From Bacillota bacterium (GTDB lineage Bacteria; Bacillota_I; Bacilli_A; RFN20; CAG-826), in the NCBI GenBank assembly GCA_023396795.1, contig JAEWUY010000099.1:1-24526 (forward strand): a stretch of 24,526 nucleotides of DNA, in the 5' to 3' direction. The number at the start of each line of letters is the position of its first letter. The stretch's first letter is position 1. The translations under genes and the position numbers were made by a program. This document shows positions 1-7,517 of this stretch, piece after piece. A model generated the notes under the pieces. That model worked only from the letters and a program-made list of their open reading frames with translations. It did no database searches and was not told the DNA's origin.

Positions 1-675
1 TAGCAAGGCTTGTAAATAATAAACATCTTCTAAAGATGTAACTTTCATGGCTTTCTTATCGCCCATTACAAGATGAACCGGCATAAACGTTTTAAAGATC
101 AAACCAGCATCATCGGTGCTATTAATCTCGTCTTTCATGAGATGGTGGGCAAGATAAATCATGCCGACTTTAAAAGCTTGCGGTGTTTGAATACGATAAA
201 CGTTTTTCCGTTCCGGCATAAAACCAATTGCTTCCCCATCAAAGGAAATCGCGGCCGTATCATCACTAGCTAAAGCAGTGGTAACAGCGTTGTACTTTTG
301 TGCACCAGAAATGCATTCGCTAATAATGCGCTTACTAATTAAGGGACGAGCGGCATCATGAATAAGAATAATATCATCATCACTAGCGATTGTTTTAACA
401 AACTTAACTCCATTAAAGCTGGATTGTTGCCGTGTGCTACCACCTATAATAATATGTTTAACTTTAGTAAAATTATTGTCTTGAATTAGTTGGCTTAAAT
501 AATCGACATGATCTTTTTTAGCAACTAAAACAATTGTGTCGATTGCCTCAACATCGTGGAAACTTTTGATGGTGTAGCAAATTAGAGGTTTGCCGTCGAT
601 TTGATAAAATTGCTTAGGCAAATCATCATTAAAACGATGTGAGCTTCCGGCGGCGAGAATCAAAGCGATATTCAT
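1..675 (-). CDS. ispD: 2-C-methyl-D-erythritol 4-phosphate cytidylyltransferase family (IspD/TarI-like), 3' end cut by window edge
   Basis: This is a CTP-dependent cytidylyltransferase, most likely IspD, which makes CDP-methylerythritol in the MEP isoprenoid pathway. I translated 225 codons with no stop before the window edge; the family is about 230 aa, so only a few residues are missing. Visible motifs are an N-terminal LILAAGSSHRF nucleotide-binding loop (residues 5-15), PKQF (20-23), GGSTRQQSS (78-86), HDAARPL (106-112), TPQAF (164-168), a TDDA element (187-190) and a C-terminal KVTSLED (211-217) in place of the usual NIKxTTPED. The ATG lies 2 bases after the stop of the upstream HAD gene, so the two are surely one transcript. 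TarI (CDP-ribitol synthesis for teichoic acid) has the same fold and motifs. The gene to the left of the window would decide: tarJ-like would favour TarI. Confidence 0.85.
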   Translation of the reverse strand, partial: MNIALILAAGSSHRFNDDLPKQFYQIDGKPLICYTIKSFHDVEAIDTIVLVAKKDHVDYLSQLIQDNNFTKVKHIIIGGSTRQQSSFNGVKFVKTIASDDDIILIHDAARPLISKRIISECISGAQKYNAVTTALASDDTAAISFDGEAIGFMPERKNVYRIQTPQAFKVGMIYLAHHLMKDEINSTDDAGLIFKTFMPVHLVMGDKKAMKVTSLEDVYYLQALL

Positions 676-677
676 AA

Positions 678-1520
678 TTAATCCTTCTTTGCGATGATTG
701 ATTTTTCTTTCTTTTCAAGCATCGACGCAATGGAAATCGAATCGATAATCAGTTTCATAACTTTTTCAAGTTCACTATTGGAAGTATAGTCGGCAACACA
801 TATGTAATTGACACGCCCATCTTCATAAATTTGTTCGACTTTATCTTTTTTACCACGAGGATAAACGGCAATTGAACGTCCGCCGTTTTGTTTAACAAGA
901 ATCATCATGGGAATATCTGTCATTCCATCTCCCAAATAAACAATATTGCGATAAGGAATACGACGAACTGGTGTTTTTTCATTAAGACGATCATCATCAG
1001 TGGCTTCAATTACGCCTTTCGAAATTCGAAATAAATGCTGTGTCTTCTGTGTATAATTGACGGCAAACTTGGGCCAAATTGGTTCGCCAGTTTCATCATC
1101 AAATAAAAATTCACAACCGTAAATCATTTTAAATTCTTTAGCGATACTGCAACCATCGATGATTTCCTTAGTGCCTGAGGAAGTTAGATAATGCTCAACT
1201 TTGACGCCATTTTCTAAACCATAAGCATTGATGCGATTGAACCAGGTTGTTACACCTTCAAAATACTTAATATCTTTGCCAAGGCTTTGTAGCCATTCAC
1301 GCGTCATTTTGACGCCTTTTTGTTTGGCCATGCAAATCATCATATACATGTAAGATAAAATTCGTTCCACTCCGGTTTTGGCTGAGAACTCACCAGTTGC
1401 TCCCCAAAATTCGCGTGGCGTAATTCCTAACGCCGGAATAAAACTATAGTTTTGCATATCTTCGGGTGTCAGCGTTTTATCAAAGTCATAGATAATCGCC
1501 ATGATTGGTTTTCCTTCCAT
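678..1520 (-). CDS. HAD-superfamily phosphatase, phosphoserine-phosphatase-like
   Basis: A cytoplasmic Mg-dependent phosphatase of the HAD superfamily with unknown substrate. HAD motif I is DFDKTLT at residues 12-18 (nucleophile D12, acid/base D14), motif II is LTSSG (112-116) and motif IV is GDGMTD (197-202). The roughly 100-residue helical insertion between motifs I and II is a type-1 cap, as in SerB-like enzymes. An upstream in-frame ATG at 1547 can be ruled out because it precedes the -10 box at 1538-1543. I chose the ATG at 1520, which has a GAGGT ribosome binding site 6 bases upstream; a second ATG at 1502 (MAIIYDFD) with AAGGA 9 bases upstream is the alternative. The gene is first in an operon with the IspD-like cytidylyltransferase, 2 bases apart, so the substrate may be a phosphorylated intermediate of that pathway, but nothing in the sequence proves it. 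Confidence 0.85.
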   Translation of the reverse strand: MEGKPIMAIIYDFDKTLTPEDMQNYSFIPALGITPREFWGATGEFSAKTGVERILSYMYMMICMAKQKGVKMTREWLQSLGKDIKYFEGVTTWFNRINAYGLENGVKVEHYLTSSGTKEIIDGCSIAKEFKMIYGCEFLFDDETGEPIWPKFAVNYTQKTQHLFRISKGVIEATDDDRLNEKTPVRRIPYRNIVYLGDGMTDIPMMILVKQNGGRSIAVYPRGKKDKVEQIYEDGRVNYICVADYTSNSELEKVMKLIIDSISIASMLEKKEKSIIAKKD

Positions 1521-1537
1521 ATTTATACCTCGCAAAA

Positions 1538-1566
1538 ATATTATCATTGGATAATATAAAAGTCAA
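1538..1566 (-). promoter_or_regulatory. Sigma-A-type promoter of the HAD/ispD operon
   Basis: On the minus strand TTGACT (1561-1566), a 17-base spacer and TAATAT (1538-1543), preceded by TGA as an extended -10. The expected start is near 1531, giving a leader of about 11 bases that still contains the GAGGT site of the HAD gene. Confidence 0.6.
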
Positions 1567-1622
1567 TGTAGCCTATGCTTCAAACCCTCGCTACCATCGA
1601 TGCTTTTTCTTCCTCGATAACC

Positions 1623-1651
1623 TTGCAAGGATAAATCATGTAAGATAGAAT
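1623..1651 (+). promoter_or_regulatory. Sigma-A-type promoter of the LemA-like/gpmI operon
   Basis: TTGCAA (1623-1628), a 17-base spacer and TAGAAT (1646-1651). The start near 1658 leaves a leader of about 30 bases containing GGAGGG before the LemA-like gene. Confidence 0.55.
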
Positions 1652-1688
1652 AATTAAGCAACAAATAATATTTGTTTGGAGGGTAGTA

Positions 1689-2219
1689 ATGCCGACGTGG
1701 TTAGAATGGACATTAATTGGAATTGGGGGAGTAGCGACTCTCTATGTTCTTTTCCTGTTCATTGTGCTTTTTATCATTTCCAAATTTAATCAACGTCTAA
1801 AAAAGAGGAGGGAAGCTCTTCGTCTCTTACTTGCTCAAAGAAAAGATATTACTTTGGGGTTATACAAGTTGACGGTGGAAGCTAAAATAAAAATCCCCCT
1901 TACTCTTAAAAATAAAATTAGTGAATTAGCGAATAAAGAAATTGGACTTTTTAATAGTTACGAGATTTTTGACTATGCTCCCGAAGTAATTAAAATAACG
2001 AAGGCTTTACTAGAAGTTAGTGACGAAAGTAAAAGTTTGAAGAAAAACGAAAAGGTTGAGCAATTTCGCAAGGAGCTAACACAGTTAGATGAAATTAAAA
2101 GACAGCATATCGCTATCTATAACTCTGATATTAATGGTTATAATTATTGGATAGGGCTTATGTCCTACCGTCATATATTATCTGCGCTTGGTTATCATCC
2201 CAAAAAGCGCATTGAATAG
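1689..2219 (+). CDS. LemA-like single-pass membrane protein
   Basis: A 176-aa protein of unknown biochemical role with one N-terminal transmembrane helix (about residues 8-31) followed by basic residues and a long helical cytoplasmic part. The layout resembles LemA: one helix, then an amphipathic region starting RREALRLLLAQRKDI, and near the C-terminus IYNSDINGYNYWI, matching the LemA pattern of YN..V..YN before a closing loop and helix. Length is typical for LemA (about 180-190). The start has an excellent GGAGGG site 5 bases upstream. It ends 12 bases before gpmI, so both are likely transcribed from the promoter at 1623-1651. LemA function in Firmicutes is not settled. I am confident it is a real gene, moderately so about the family. 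Confidence 0.75.
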   Translation: MPTWLEWTLIGIGGVATLYVLFLFIVLFIISKFNQRLKKRREALRLLLAQRKDITLGLYKLTVEAKIKIPLTLKNKISELANKEIGLFNSYEIFDYAPEVIKITKALLEVSDESKSLKKNEKVEQFRKELTQLDEIKRQHIAIYNSDINGYNYWIGLMSYRHILSALGYHPKKRIE

Positions 2220-2231
2220 AAAGGTCATCAT

Positions 2232-3830
2232 ATGAAAAAACCGATTATCCTCTGCATTATGGACGGATATGGCATTCGTCACGCCGAAAAAGGCAACGCT
2301 ATTTTAGCGGCTAAAAAACCTAATCTTGATAAGATATTTTCATCCTATCCGTACACGGAAATTGCGACTTCTGGAGAATTAGTCGGTCTTCCTGATGGTC
2401 AAATGGGCAACTCCGAAGTCGGACATTTAAATATCGGCGCTGGTCGTATTGTTTATCAGTCATTAACACTTATTAACAAAGCGATTCGCGAAGGTACATT
2501 TTTTCAAAATGAAAAATATTTAAAAGCAATGGAACACGCTCAGAAAAATGATTCTAAATTGCATATATTAGGGCTTGTCAGCGATGGGGGCGTTCACTCA
2601 CACATTGAGCATTTTATAGCTATGCTACAAATGGCTAAAAATTATGGTCTTAAAAAAGTTTTTATTCACGCTTTTATGGATGGGAGAGATGTCGACCCAC
2701 AAATTGGAGCCGCTTATATTCAACGTTTACAAGATGAAATGGATCGCCTTGGTCTTGGCGCTATTGCGGATATTTCTGGTCGCTATTGGGCGATGGATCG
2801 AGACAAAAATCTTGATCGTGTCGATGTAAGCTATCGGGTTATGGTCGACCACGATGGACCATCTTTTACCGATCATCAGCAATATTTTAAAGATCAATAT
2901 AAGTTTTTACCCACTATGGGGATGGATGGCAGCGACGAATTTGTTATTCCTCATTTTAATCGCAACGTTGATGGTCGTATTCAGGATAATGACGCGATTA
3001 TTTTTATGAATTTCCGCCCAGATCGGGCCATCGAAATATCTTCAGTTTTCACAAACCCGACTTTTTATGCGAATCCCGCAAAAAAGGCTGATGGTTCCTA
3101 TGCTTTTAAACCATATTTGCCAAAGCATGTTCTGCACAATCTTTTCTATGTTTGCACAATGAAATATGCCGAGTCTGTCAAGGGCGAAATCGCTTTTCAT
3201 TTACCCACTTTAGATAACGTCCTTGGTGTTTATTTAGCAGACCACGGCTTTTCACAACTTCGAATTGCGGAAACGGAAAAGTACGCTCATGTCACCTTCT
3301 TTTTTGATGGCACTGTCAATTATGATGGGGTCGAAAAACCAATTTTGAAAAATAGTCGTCGCGTCTTGATTAATTCCCCGAAAGTTGCAACCTATGATTT
3401 GCAACCCGAAATGGCCGCCCATCAAGTAAAAGAAGCACTTATAAATGAATTAAACAAAGGCGACCTTGATGTTGTAATATTAAATTTTGCAAATTGTGAT
3501 ATGGTCGGACACACCGCCATTTTCCCCGCAGTTGTTAAAGCTGTGGAAACGATTGATGCTTGTGTTGGTGAAATTTTTGATTGGACGCAAAAAAATGGCG
3601 GAGTCATGCTTATCACTGCCGATCATGGTAACGCCGAGGAAGTGTTTGACGACGATGGTCGGTCGATTACTTCTCATACCAAAAACATCGTTCCTTTTTG
3701 CGTTACAAAACCAGGTTTAAAGTTAATGCCGGAAGGTGGGAAACTCGCTAATATCGCACCAACTATTTTAGATTTACTTGGAGTCGAAAAACCGCTCGAA
3801 ATGGATGAATGTTCACTTGTTGTGAAATAG
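2232..3830 (+). CDS. gpmI: 2,3-bisphosphoglycerate-independent phosphoglycerate mutase
   Basis: Interconverts 3- and 2-phosphoglycerate in glycolysis through a phosphoserine intermediate, using Mn2+; cytoplasmic. The alkaline-phosphatase-like metal site and nucleophile are visible: IMDGYG at residues 9-14 (metal ligand D11) and GQMGNSEVGHLNIGAGR (56-72) with catalytic S61. Further family blocks are HIHAFMDGRDVDP-type (here FIHAFMDGRDVDP), ISGRYWAMDRDKNLDRV, MNFRPDRA, ETEKYAHVTFFF and a C-terminal LITADHGNAEE, followed by SHTKNIVPF. At 532 aa it is slightly longer than the usual 505-515. A short AAAGGT site precedes the ATG. It is the second gene after the LemA-like protein and is followed by a strong terminator. 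The factor-independent enzyme, not GpmA, is typical of Bacilli and Mollicutes. Confidence 0.98.
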   Translation: MKKPIILCIMDGYGIRHAEKGNAILAAKKPNLDKIFSSYPYTEIATSGELVGLPDGQMGNSEVGHLNIGAGRIVYQSLTLINKAIREGTFFQNEKYLKAMEHAQKNDSKLHILGLVSDGGVHSHIEHFIAMLQMAKNYGLKKVFIHAFMDGRDVDPQIGAAYIQRLQDEMDRLGLGAIADISGRYWAMDRDKNLDRVDVSYRVMVDHDGPSFTDHQQYFKDQYKFLPTMGMDGSDEFVIPHFNRNVDGRIQDNDAIIFMNFRPDRAIEISSVFTNPTFYANPAKKADGSYAFKPYLPKHVLHNLFYVCTMKYAESVKGEIAFHLPTLDNVLGVYLADHGFSQLRIAETEKYAHVTFFFDGTVNYDGVEKPILKNSRRVLINSPKVATYDLQPEMAAHQVKEALINELNKGDLDVVILNFANCDMVGHTAIFPAVVKAVETIDACVGEIFDWTQKNGGVMLITADHGNAEEVFDDDGRSITSHTKNIVPFCVTKPGLKLMPEGGKLANIAPTILDLLGVEKPLEMDECSLVVK

Positions 3831-3849
3831 TTTAAAAATTTAAATGAAG

Positions 3850-3875
3850 AAAAACACGGTTTGACCCGTGTTTTT
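3850..3875. terminator. Bidirectional rho-independent terminator after gpmI
   Basis: AAAAACACGG (3850-3859) pairs with CCGTGTTTTT (3866-3875) around a 6-base loop, a 10-bp stem. The A-run and T-run make it usable from both strands, which fits the convergent gpmI (plus) and 3905-4641 operon (minus). Confidence 0.85.
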
Positions 3876-3904
3876 GTTATCAACAAGATGACGAATGACT
3901 TTTC

Positions 3905-4144
3905 CTAAAGTGTTATTTTGATATGTTCGTTTTCCTTGGTGATAACTTCGATTAGAACGAATCGTCGATTATGACGATGGAAGTGGCGAATGGCGCGGCA
4001 GAGTTTTGGCAGAACTACATTAAGTTTGTCATCGATGTTAACCTCACCTTTCCTTAGAATGAAACGCAATGTCGGGGCATTGATTAACATTGTTGGAAAG
4101 GCGATTCGTATTTTTTTGCCTTTATCGGAAATTATGATTTTCAT
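3905..4144 (-). CDS. Small protein related to the C-terminal domain of the adjacent XRE regulator
   Basis: A 79-aa protein. Its start overlaps the stop of the XRE gene by one base (TAATG), so translation is coupled. By eye it aligns with the effector domain of that regulator: MKIIISDKGKKIRI against LKIIVDSTDGDKVRI at the start, a Pro-Leu turn next, then a helix, and FVLIEVITKENEHIKI against KLVEIDSSDGDKVSI at the end. Domains of this kind, which I associate with the SHOCT-like/YvlB N-terminal family, are often fused to HTH regulators. A free copy could pair with the regulator's own domain and alter its oligomeric state; this is inference. The sequence is unusually basic in the middle, with a RAIRHFHRHNRR cluster that might contact nucleic acid or an acidic surface. 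No catalytic motif is seen. Confidence 0.75.
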   Translation of the reverse strand: MKIIISDKGKKIRIAFPTMLINAPTLRFILRKGEVNIDDKLNVVLPKLCRAIRHFHRHNRRFVLIEVITKENEHIKITL

Positions 4145-4641
4145 TATTCAACAACGATACTAACTTTATCGCCGTCACTGGAGTCGATCTCAACGAGTTT
4201 GCCGATGACGCCTTGATCAATTAAGGCAAAAATTTGATCCCATTTGATATTCTTTAAAGCCTCATTACCATTGATTTCCGGCATACTGGCCCCTCCGTCG
4301 AGCATAATCCTCACGAGGCTAATTGGCAGGTTGATTCGCACCTTATCCCCATCGGTAGAGTCGACGATTATTTTTAAAATCATTTTGTCGGCGGCTTTTC
4401 TTTCCTCAAGGGGAACGACTTTGGCTTGTTCGCGAAATTTGTCGTTTCCAAGCAGTTCATCGACACTGATATCAAAGATGTTAGCGATTTTGACTAAAAG
4501 CGTGACATCAGGTACAGAGGAATCGGTTTCCCACTTGGAAACAGCTTGCGAGGAAATTCCGACCTTGTCACCCAACTCTTCCTGCGTGAGTCCTTTATTT
4601 TTTCTTAATCTTGCGATTCGTTGTCCTAAACTTTCTTCCAT
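4144..4641 (-). CDS. XRE-family transcriptional regulator with C-terminal effector domain
   Basis: A 165-aa DNA-binding regulator. Residues 6-64 form a classic XRE/Cro helix-turn-helix: LGQRIARLRKNKGLTQEEL, then VGISSQAVSKWE (recognition helix about 30-39), closing with the DISVDELL signature. A linker (65-87) leads to an alpha/beta domain with two copies of an SxDGDKV motif (95-101 and 154-160), one in each terminal strand pair. I chose the ATG at 4641 because AAGGAGG lies 7-8 bases upstream; the upstream in-frame ATG at 4671 has no such site and lies within the likely promoter (TACAAT at 4670-4675). It forms an operon with the small domain paralogue downstream. The dyads at 4702-4760 lie upstream of its promoter and are candidate operators. 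The target genes are unknown; the divergent neighbours are not obviously a defence or phage system. Confidence 0.9.
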   Translation of the reverse strand: MEESLGQRIARLRKNKGLTQEELGDKVGISSQAVSKWETDSSVPDVTLLVKIANIFDISVDELLGNDKFREQAKVVPLEERKAADKMILKIIVDSTDGDKVRINLPISLVRIMLDGGASMPEINGNEALKNIKWDQIFALIDQGVIGKLVEIDSSDGDKVSIVVE

Positions 4642-4701
4642 GGTATTGCCCTCCTTTTTGAGCACCTTCATTGTAGGGTTATTAAACGATAAAAAACAGC
4701 G

Positions 4702-4760
4702 ACTAGTGGTTGCTTTACTAGAATCGTAGTTGTATTTGAACTCAACTGCTGGTTGTGTTC
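4702..4760. promoter_or_regulatory. Dyad-symmetric candidate operators upstream of the XRE gene
   Basis: Two inverted repeats sit between the SASA esterase stop and the XRE start. The stronger runs 4738-4760: GAAC-T-CAAC, a 5-base centre, then GTTG-T-GTTC, eight paired bases per arm around one mismatch. The other is CTAGT (4703-4707) with ACTAG (4717-4721). Neither arm is followed by a U-run on the minus strand, so neither looks like a terminator for the esterase gene. An autoregulatory operator is the simplest reading, but unproven. Confidence 0.35.
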
Positions 4761-4790
4761 ATATAATCAAGTTTAGTTTTTAAATTATAT

Positions 4791-5774
4791 TTAAATAATA
4801 GTAGCAATAATTTCATTGGCGAAAAGTTGCCCTAATTTGATTGTACTGAGTGAATCATAGTGGGCAATGTCAGGATTACTACTTGGTTCTTTGTCGTATT
4901 CAAGCCCCGAGACGATGGTGTCAATATAACGATTAGTAGTTGATAATGATGCGACTTCGCTTTTAGCTTGATTGATAATTTGATAATCAGTCCATAGTGA
5001 TGAATCCGATATTCCGGCATCGACAAAATAAAGTTCATCAGTATAATCATCTAAATCAGAACGAACGGCATCGACAAAATCAATTAGATTATTTTTATAA
5101 GCTTGTGAATAAGGGCTAAAAGCATCAGATTCACCTTGCATCCAACACATGGCTTTTATTTGCGCGTCATAGTGCTTGCTAATTAAGTAATTCATCGCCC
5201 CGGAAGTGAAATTAATAAAAGCGGCGTACAATTCACCGGCGCTAGCAAATAAGGAGGGCGCTCGCCACTGCGTATGAAGATTACTGCCACCCCAAGCATA
5301 TTTAAGAATAATGAATAAATCATCGGGATAAGTAGCATTTAAATGATCGGCTAATCCTAATTCTGGACCGATATAACCAGGAGCGAAACCTTGCCCAAGA
5401 CTTGTCGGAACAAAATTACCATTCGAGGAATGTCCGCCATTTTCCAGAAAGTAATTAATTAAAACATTATCGTAACCGGATTCATATTTAGCATAATCCA
5501 AAGTATCAGATTTTTCTTTTAAATAAGAAACACTACCAACTCCTGAGGCGTTTGATTGGCCGTTAAGAAGAATAACAGTGGCCTTTTTATTTGCTCCATC
5601 GGGAAGTGAGTTGTTAAACGTAAAATTACTTATGACTGAGCTCGGAACAAAATATGTAATGCGAAAACTAGCGACACAGCCCAAAATGATGGCCGTTAGG
5701 AGCATTATCAATATTGATAAATATAATTTGTTTTCTTTGAGAAGTCTTTTTATCATTTTTATTCTAACGCTCAT
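4791..5774 (-). CDS. Membrane-anchored SASA/SGNH-type carbohydrate esterase
   Basis: A predicted extracytoplasmic esterase of the sialic-acid-specific acetylesterase (SASA) family, within the SGNH superfamily, which removes acetyl groups from sugars. The N-terminus is basic and followed by one hydrophobic segment (about residues 17-42), so it is exported and anchored. The sequence LGC at 31-33 is lipobox-like but imperfect. Catalytic blocks are GQSNASG (72-78, nucleophile S74), WGGSN (161-165), WMQGESD (211-217) and DIAHYDSLSTIKLG (302-315, His305). Size (327 aa) is normal for the family. The start ATG has no clear ribosome binding site; an in-frame ATG six codons in is the alternative. It stands alone, after the tRNA-Leu terminator. 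The real substrate could be an acetylated host or cell-wall glycan; the sequence does not say which. Confidence 0.88.
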   Translation of the reverse strand: MSVRIKMIKRLLKENKLYLSILIMLLTAIILGCVASFRITYFVPSSVISNFTFNNSLPDGANKKATVILLNGQSNASGVGSVSYLKEKSDTLDYAKYESGYDNVLINYFLENGGHSSNGNFVPTSLGQGFAPGYIGPELGLADHLNATYPDDLFIILKYAWGGSNLHTQWRAPSLFASAGELYAAFINFTSGAMNYLISKHYDAQIKAMCWMQGESDAFSPYSQAYKNNLIDFVDAVRSDLDDYTDELYFVDAGISDSSLWTDYQIINQAKSEVASLSTTNRYIDTIVSGLEYDKEPSSNPDIAHYDSLSTIKLGQLFANEIIATII

Positions 5775-5806
5775 TTTTTCACTTTATATAAATAACTTCA
5801 ACCAAT

Positions 5807-5838
5807 AAAAAAAGACCTTTTACCAAGGTCATTTTTTT
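5807..5838 (-). terminator. Rho-independent terminator of tRNA-Leu
   Basis: GACCTT (5814-5819) and AAGGTC (5825-5830) around a 5-base loop, extended by seven A:T pairs past one bulged A. Read on the minus strand it follows the tRNA directly and ends in a run of seven T. Confidence 0.8.
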
Positions 5839-5843
5839 GAAGT

Positions 5844-5927
5844 TGGTGCGCTGAATGAGACTTGAACTCACACAGGTTGCCCTATACGCCCCTCAAACGT
5901 ACGCGTCTACCATTCCGCCACCAGCGC
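5844..5927 (-). tRNA. tRNA-Leu (anticodon GAG), CCA encoded
   Basis: Minus-strand sequence folds as a class II tRNA: acceptor GCGCTGG with TCAGCGC, D stem GCG/CGC, anticodon stem TACGT/GCGTA enclosing the loop TTGAGGG (anticodon GAG, reading CUC and CUU), a long variable region and T arm GTGAG-TTCAAGT-CTCAT. The discriminator is A, as required for Leu, followed by genomic CCA. Length is 84 bases. It has its own consensus-like promoter and terminator, lying directly downstream of mgtE. Confidence 0.93.
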
Positions 5928-5951
5928 ACACTTTGCTTGACAGCGAAAGTA

Positions 5952-5980
5952 ATTATAAATAAAAGCGTAATAAATATCAA
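5952..5980 (-). promoter_or_regulatory. Promoter of tRNA-Leu
   Basis: On the minus strand TTGATA (5975-5980), a 17-base spacer and a perfect TATAAT (5952-5957). The -35 box starts at the very next base after the mgtE stop codon. Expected transcription starts near 5945, about 18 bases before the mature tRNA. Confidence 0.75.
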
Positions 5981-7393
5981 TTACACTAATTGGAAAATTT
6001 CTGTGCAAATGAAGAAGTAAATTAATAGAGCCGAAACATCGACAACAGTAGTAATGAATGGGGCACTAATAATGGCTGGGTCCTTTTTAAGAGCCTTGAC
6101 AATCATAGGAATTGTCACACCAAGCGTTTTGGAAATGACAATTGTGAAAAACAAAGTTATCGAAACCATGCCACTTATTTTCATTCTTTCAAATAATAAA
6201 GGTGTCCCAATAATTCCCTCAGGAGCGTAATGGACAATGCCAATGTACATTTCAATTATAAAAATAATAAAGGCGGCAACTGAAACCATTAACCCAACAA
6301 GCAAGGCGACCCGAAATTCCTTCCATAAAATATGAGGATAGTCTTTGGGACCAAATTCCCCAACAGCGATACCACGAATCATTAGCGCGATAGTTTGACC
6401 GCCTGAATTTCCACCCGTATCCATTAAAACGGGAATGAAAACTGAAAGAATGGCGAGTGAGGACAAGACGTCTTGAAACGAAGAAAGAACCACGGAAGAG
6501 AATACGCCAAGAATCATTAAGACAACGAGCCAAGGCATGGTTTTGATGGCCATCTTCAAAACGCCAGTATCTTTATAAGAATCTTCTAGAGGTGTTACTA
6601 AAGCCATTTTGGACATATCTTCAGTCGCCTCTTGTTCCATAACGTCAACAATATCGTCGATAGTGATGATTCCCGTTAATCTTTGATCTTCATTTAAGAC
6701 CGCCATGGCCGTTAGGTTATAACGTTTAAAGATGGAAGCGACGTCTTCTTGGTCGGTATTGACACCGACTGTGAAGGCAGCTTTATCAGCAATTTCGTCT
6801 AATGTTTGTTCGGGTTTAGAAAAGACAAACTGATCAAGATCGATGGTACCGACAAAATTACGTTTTTTATCTAGAACGAAAATTGTATAAATGGTTTCGG
6901 CATCTTGACCAATGGCGCGGATTTTTTCGATGGCTTCTTTAATTGTTAAGTCATTACCTAATTCGATATATTCTGTCGTCATAATCGAACCGGCAGTGTT
7001 TTCTTTATAATTTAAGAGACGATTAATATCACTCCGCGTTCTTTTATCAACAACTTTAAGAATACGAGAAACAAGATTGGCAGGCATTTCCTCCATGAAG
7101 TCGACGATATCATCAGTGTATGAAGCGTTAAGTAAGTTGACAAGATCCGAGTCGGTGAATAAATGAATAAGCTTCTCTTGAACTTCTGAAGAGAGATCGG
7201 TAAAGAATTCGGCAGTATAATCGCTTTTGACCACCTTGAAAATGAAGACTAAGTCACGAATGTCGCTTATATCATCAGCGGCTTCCGCTAAGTCAATAGT
7301 CGGAATGGCTTCAAACAACTGTCGAAGTTTTTCTACCTGACGGTTTTTAATTAGCTCTTCAAGTAATGTGATAGAAACGTTCTCTTTTTCCAT
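5981..7393 (-). CDS. mgtE: Magnesium transporter MgtE
   Basis: A Mg2+ channel of the inner membrane, gated by cytoplasmic Mg2+. The 470-aa protein has the full family architecture: an N-terminal superhelical domain of acidic helices (about 1-135), a pair of CBS domains (about 136-260), a connecting helix and five membrane helices (about 285-470). The pore signature TGGNSGGQ is at 326-333. Acidic clusters in the N domain and CBS pair are the expected regulatory Mg2+ sites. The start has GGGAGG 7-8 bases upstream and a TATAAT at 7415-7420 gives a leader of about 15 bases. That leader is far too short for an M-box riboswitch, so Mg2+ control is probably only by channel gating. Confidence 0.97.
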   Translation of the reverse strand: MEKENVSITLLEELIKNRQVEKLRQLFEAIPTIDLAEAADDISDIRDLVFIFKVVKSDYTAEFFTDLSSEVQEKLIHLFTDSDLVNLLNASYTDDIVDFMEEMPANLVSRILKVVDKRTRSDINRLLNYKENTAGSIMTTEYIELGNDLTIKEAIEKIRAIGQDAETIYTIFVLDKKRNFVGTIDLDQFVFSKPEQTLDEIADKAAFTVGVNTDQEDVASIFKRYNLTAMAVLNEDQRLTGIITIDDIVDVMEQEATEDMSKMALVTPLEDSYKDTGVLKMAIKTMPWLVVLMILGVFSSVVLSSFQDVLSSLAILSVFIPVLMDTGGNSGGQTIALMIRGIAVGEFGPKDYPHILWKEFRVALLVGLMVSVAAFIIFIIEMYIGIVHYAPEGIIGTPLLFERMKISGMVSITLFFTIVISKTLGVTIPMIVKALKKDPAIISAPFITTVVDVSALLIYFFICTEIFQLV

Positions 7394-7414
7394 GGTTTTG
7401 ACCTCCCTGTTGCC

Positions 7415-7444
7415 ATTATAAACCGACTTTATTATTAAAATAAA
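7415..7444 (-). promoter_or_regulatory. Putative promoter of mgtE
   Basis: A perfect minus-strand TATAAT (7415-7420) lies about 22 bases upstream of the start codon. The matching -35 (TTTATT at 7439-7444, 18-base spacer) is poor, so the -10 carries the call. Confidence 0.45.
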
Positions 7445-7482
7445 GAAATAACGGACATATTGTTAATTTCAATAAAAAAGTA

Positions 7483-7491
7483 TGATAAAAT
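7483..7491 (+). promoter_or_regulatory. Extended -10 promoter of pduL
   Basis: TGA followed by TAAAAT (7486-7491) is an extended -10. TTGTTA lies upstream at 7460-7465, but with a 20-base spacer. The divergent mgtE promoter is about 40 bases away. Confidence 0.4.
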
Positions 7492-7517
7492 ACAATGGTC
7501 AAATGAGGTAATTTTCT

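Noticed and set aside
4244..4729. A 161-codon open frame antisense to the XRE gene
   Set aside because: It runs across the regulator and its promoter with no start signals and no recognisable domain.
5930..5950. Hairpin between mgtE and tRNA-Leu (ACTTTGC with GCGAAAGT)
   Set aside because: It has a bulge and no following T-run on either strand, so it is not a credible terminator; it probably is just the tRNA 5' leader.
7394..7517. M-box riboswitch for mgtE
   Set aside because: The predicted leader is about 15 bases and no extended fold is possible.
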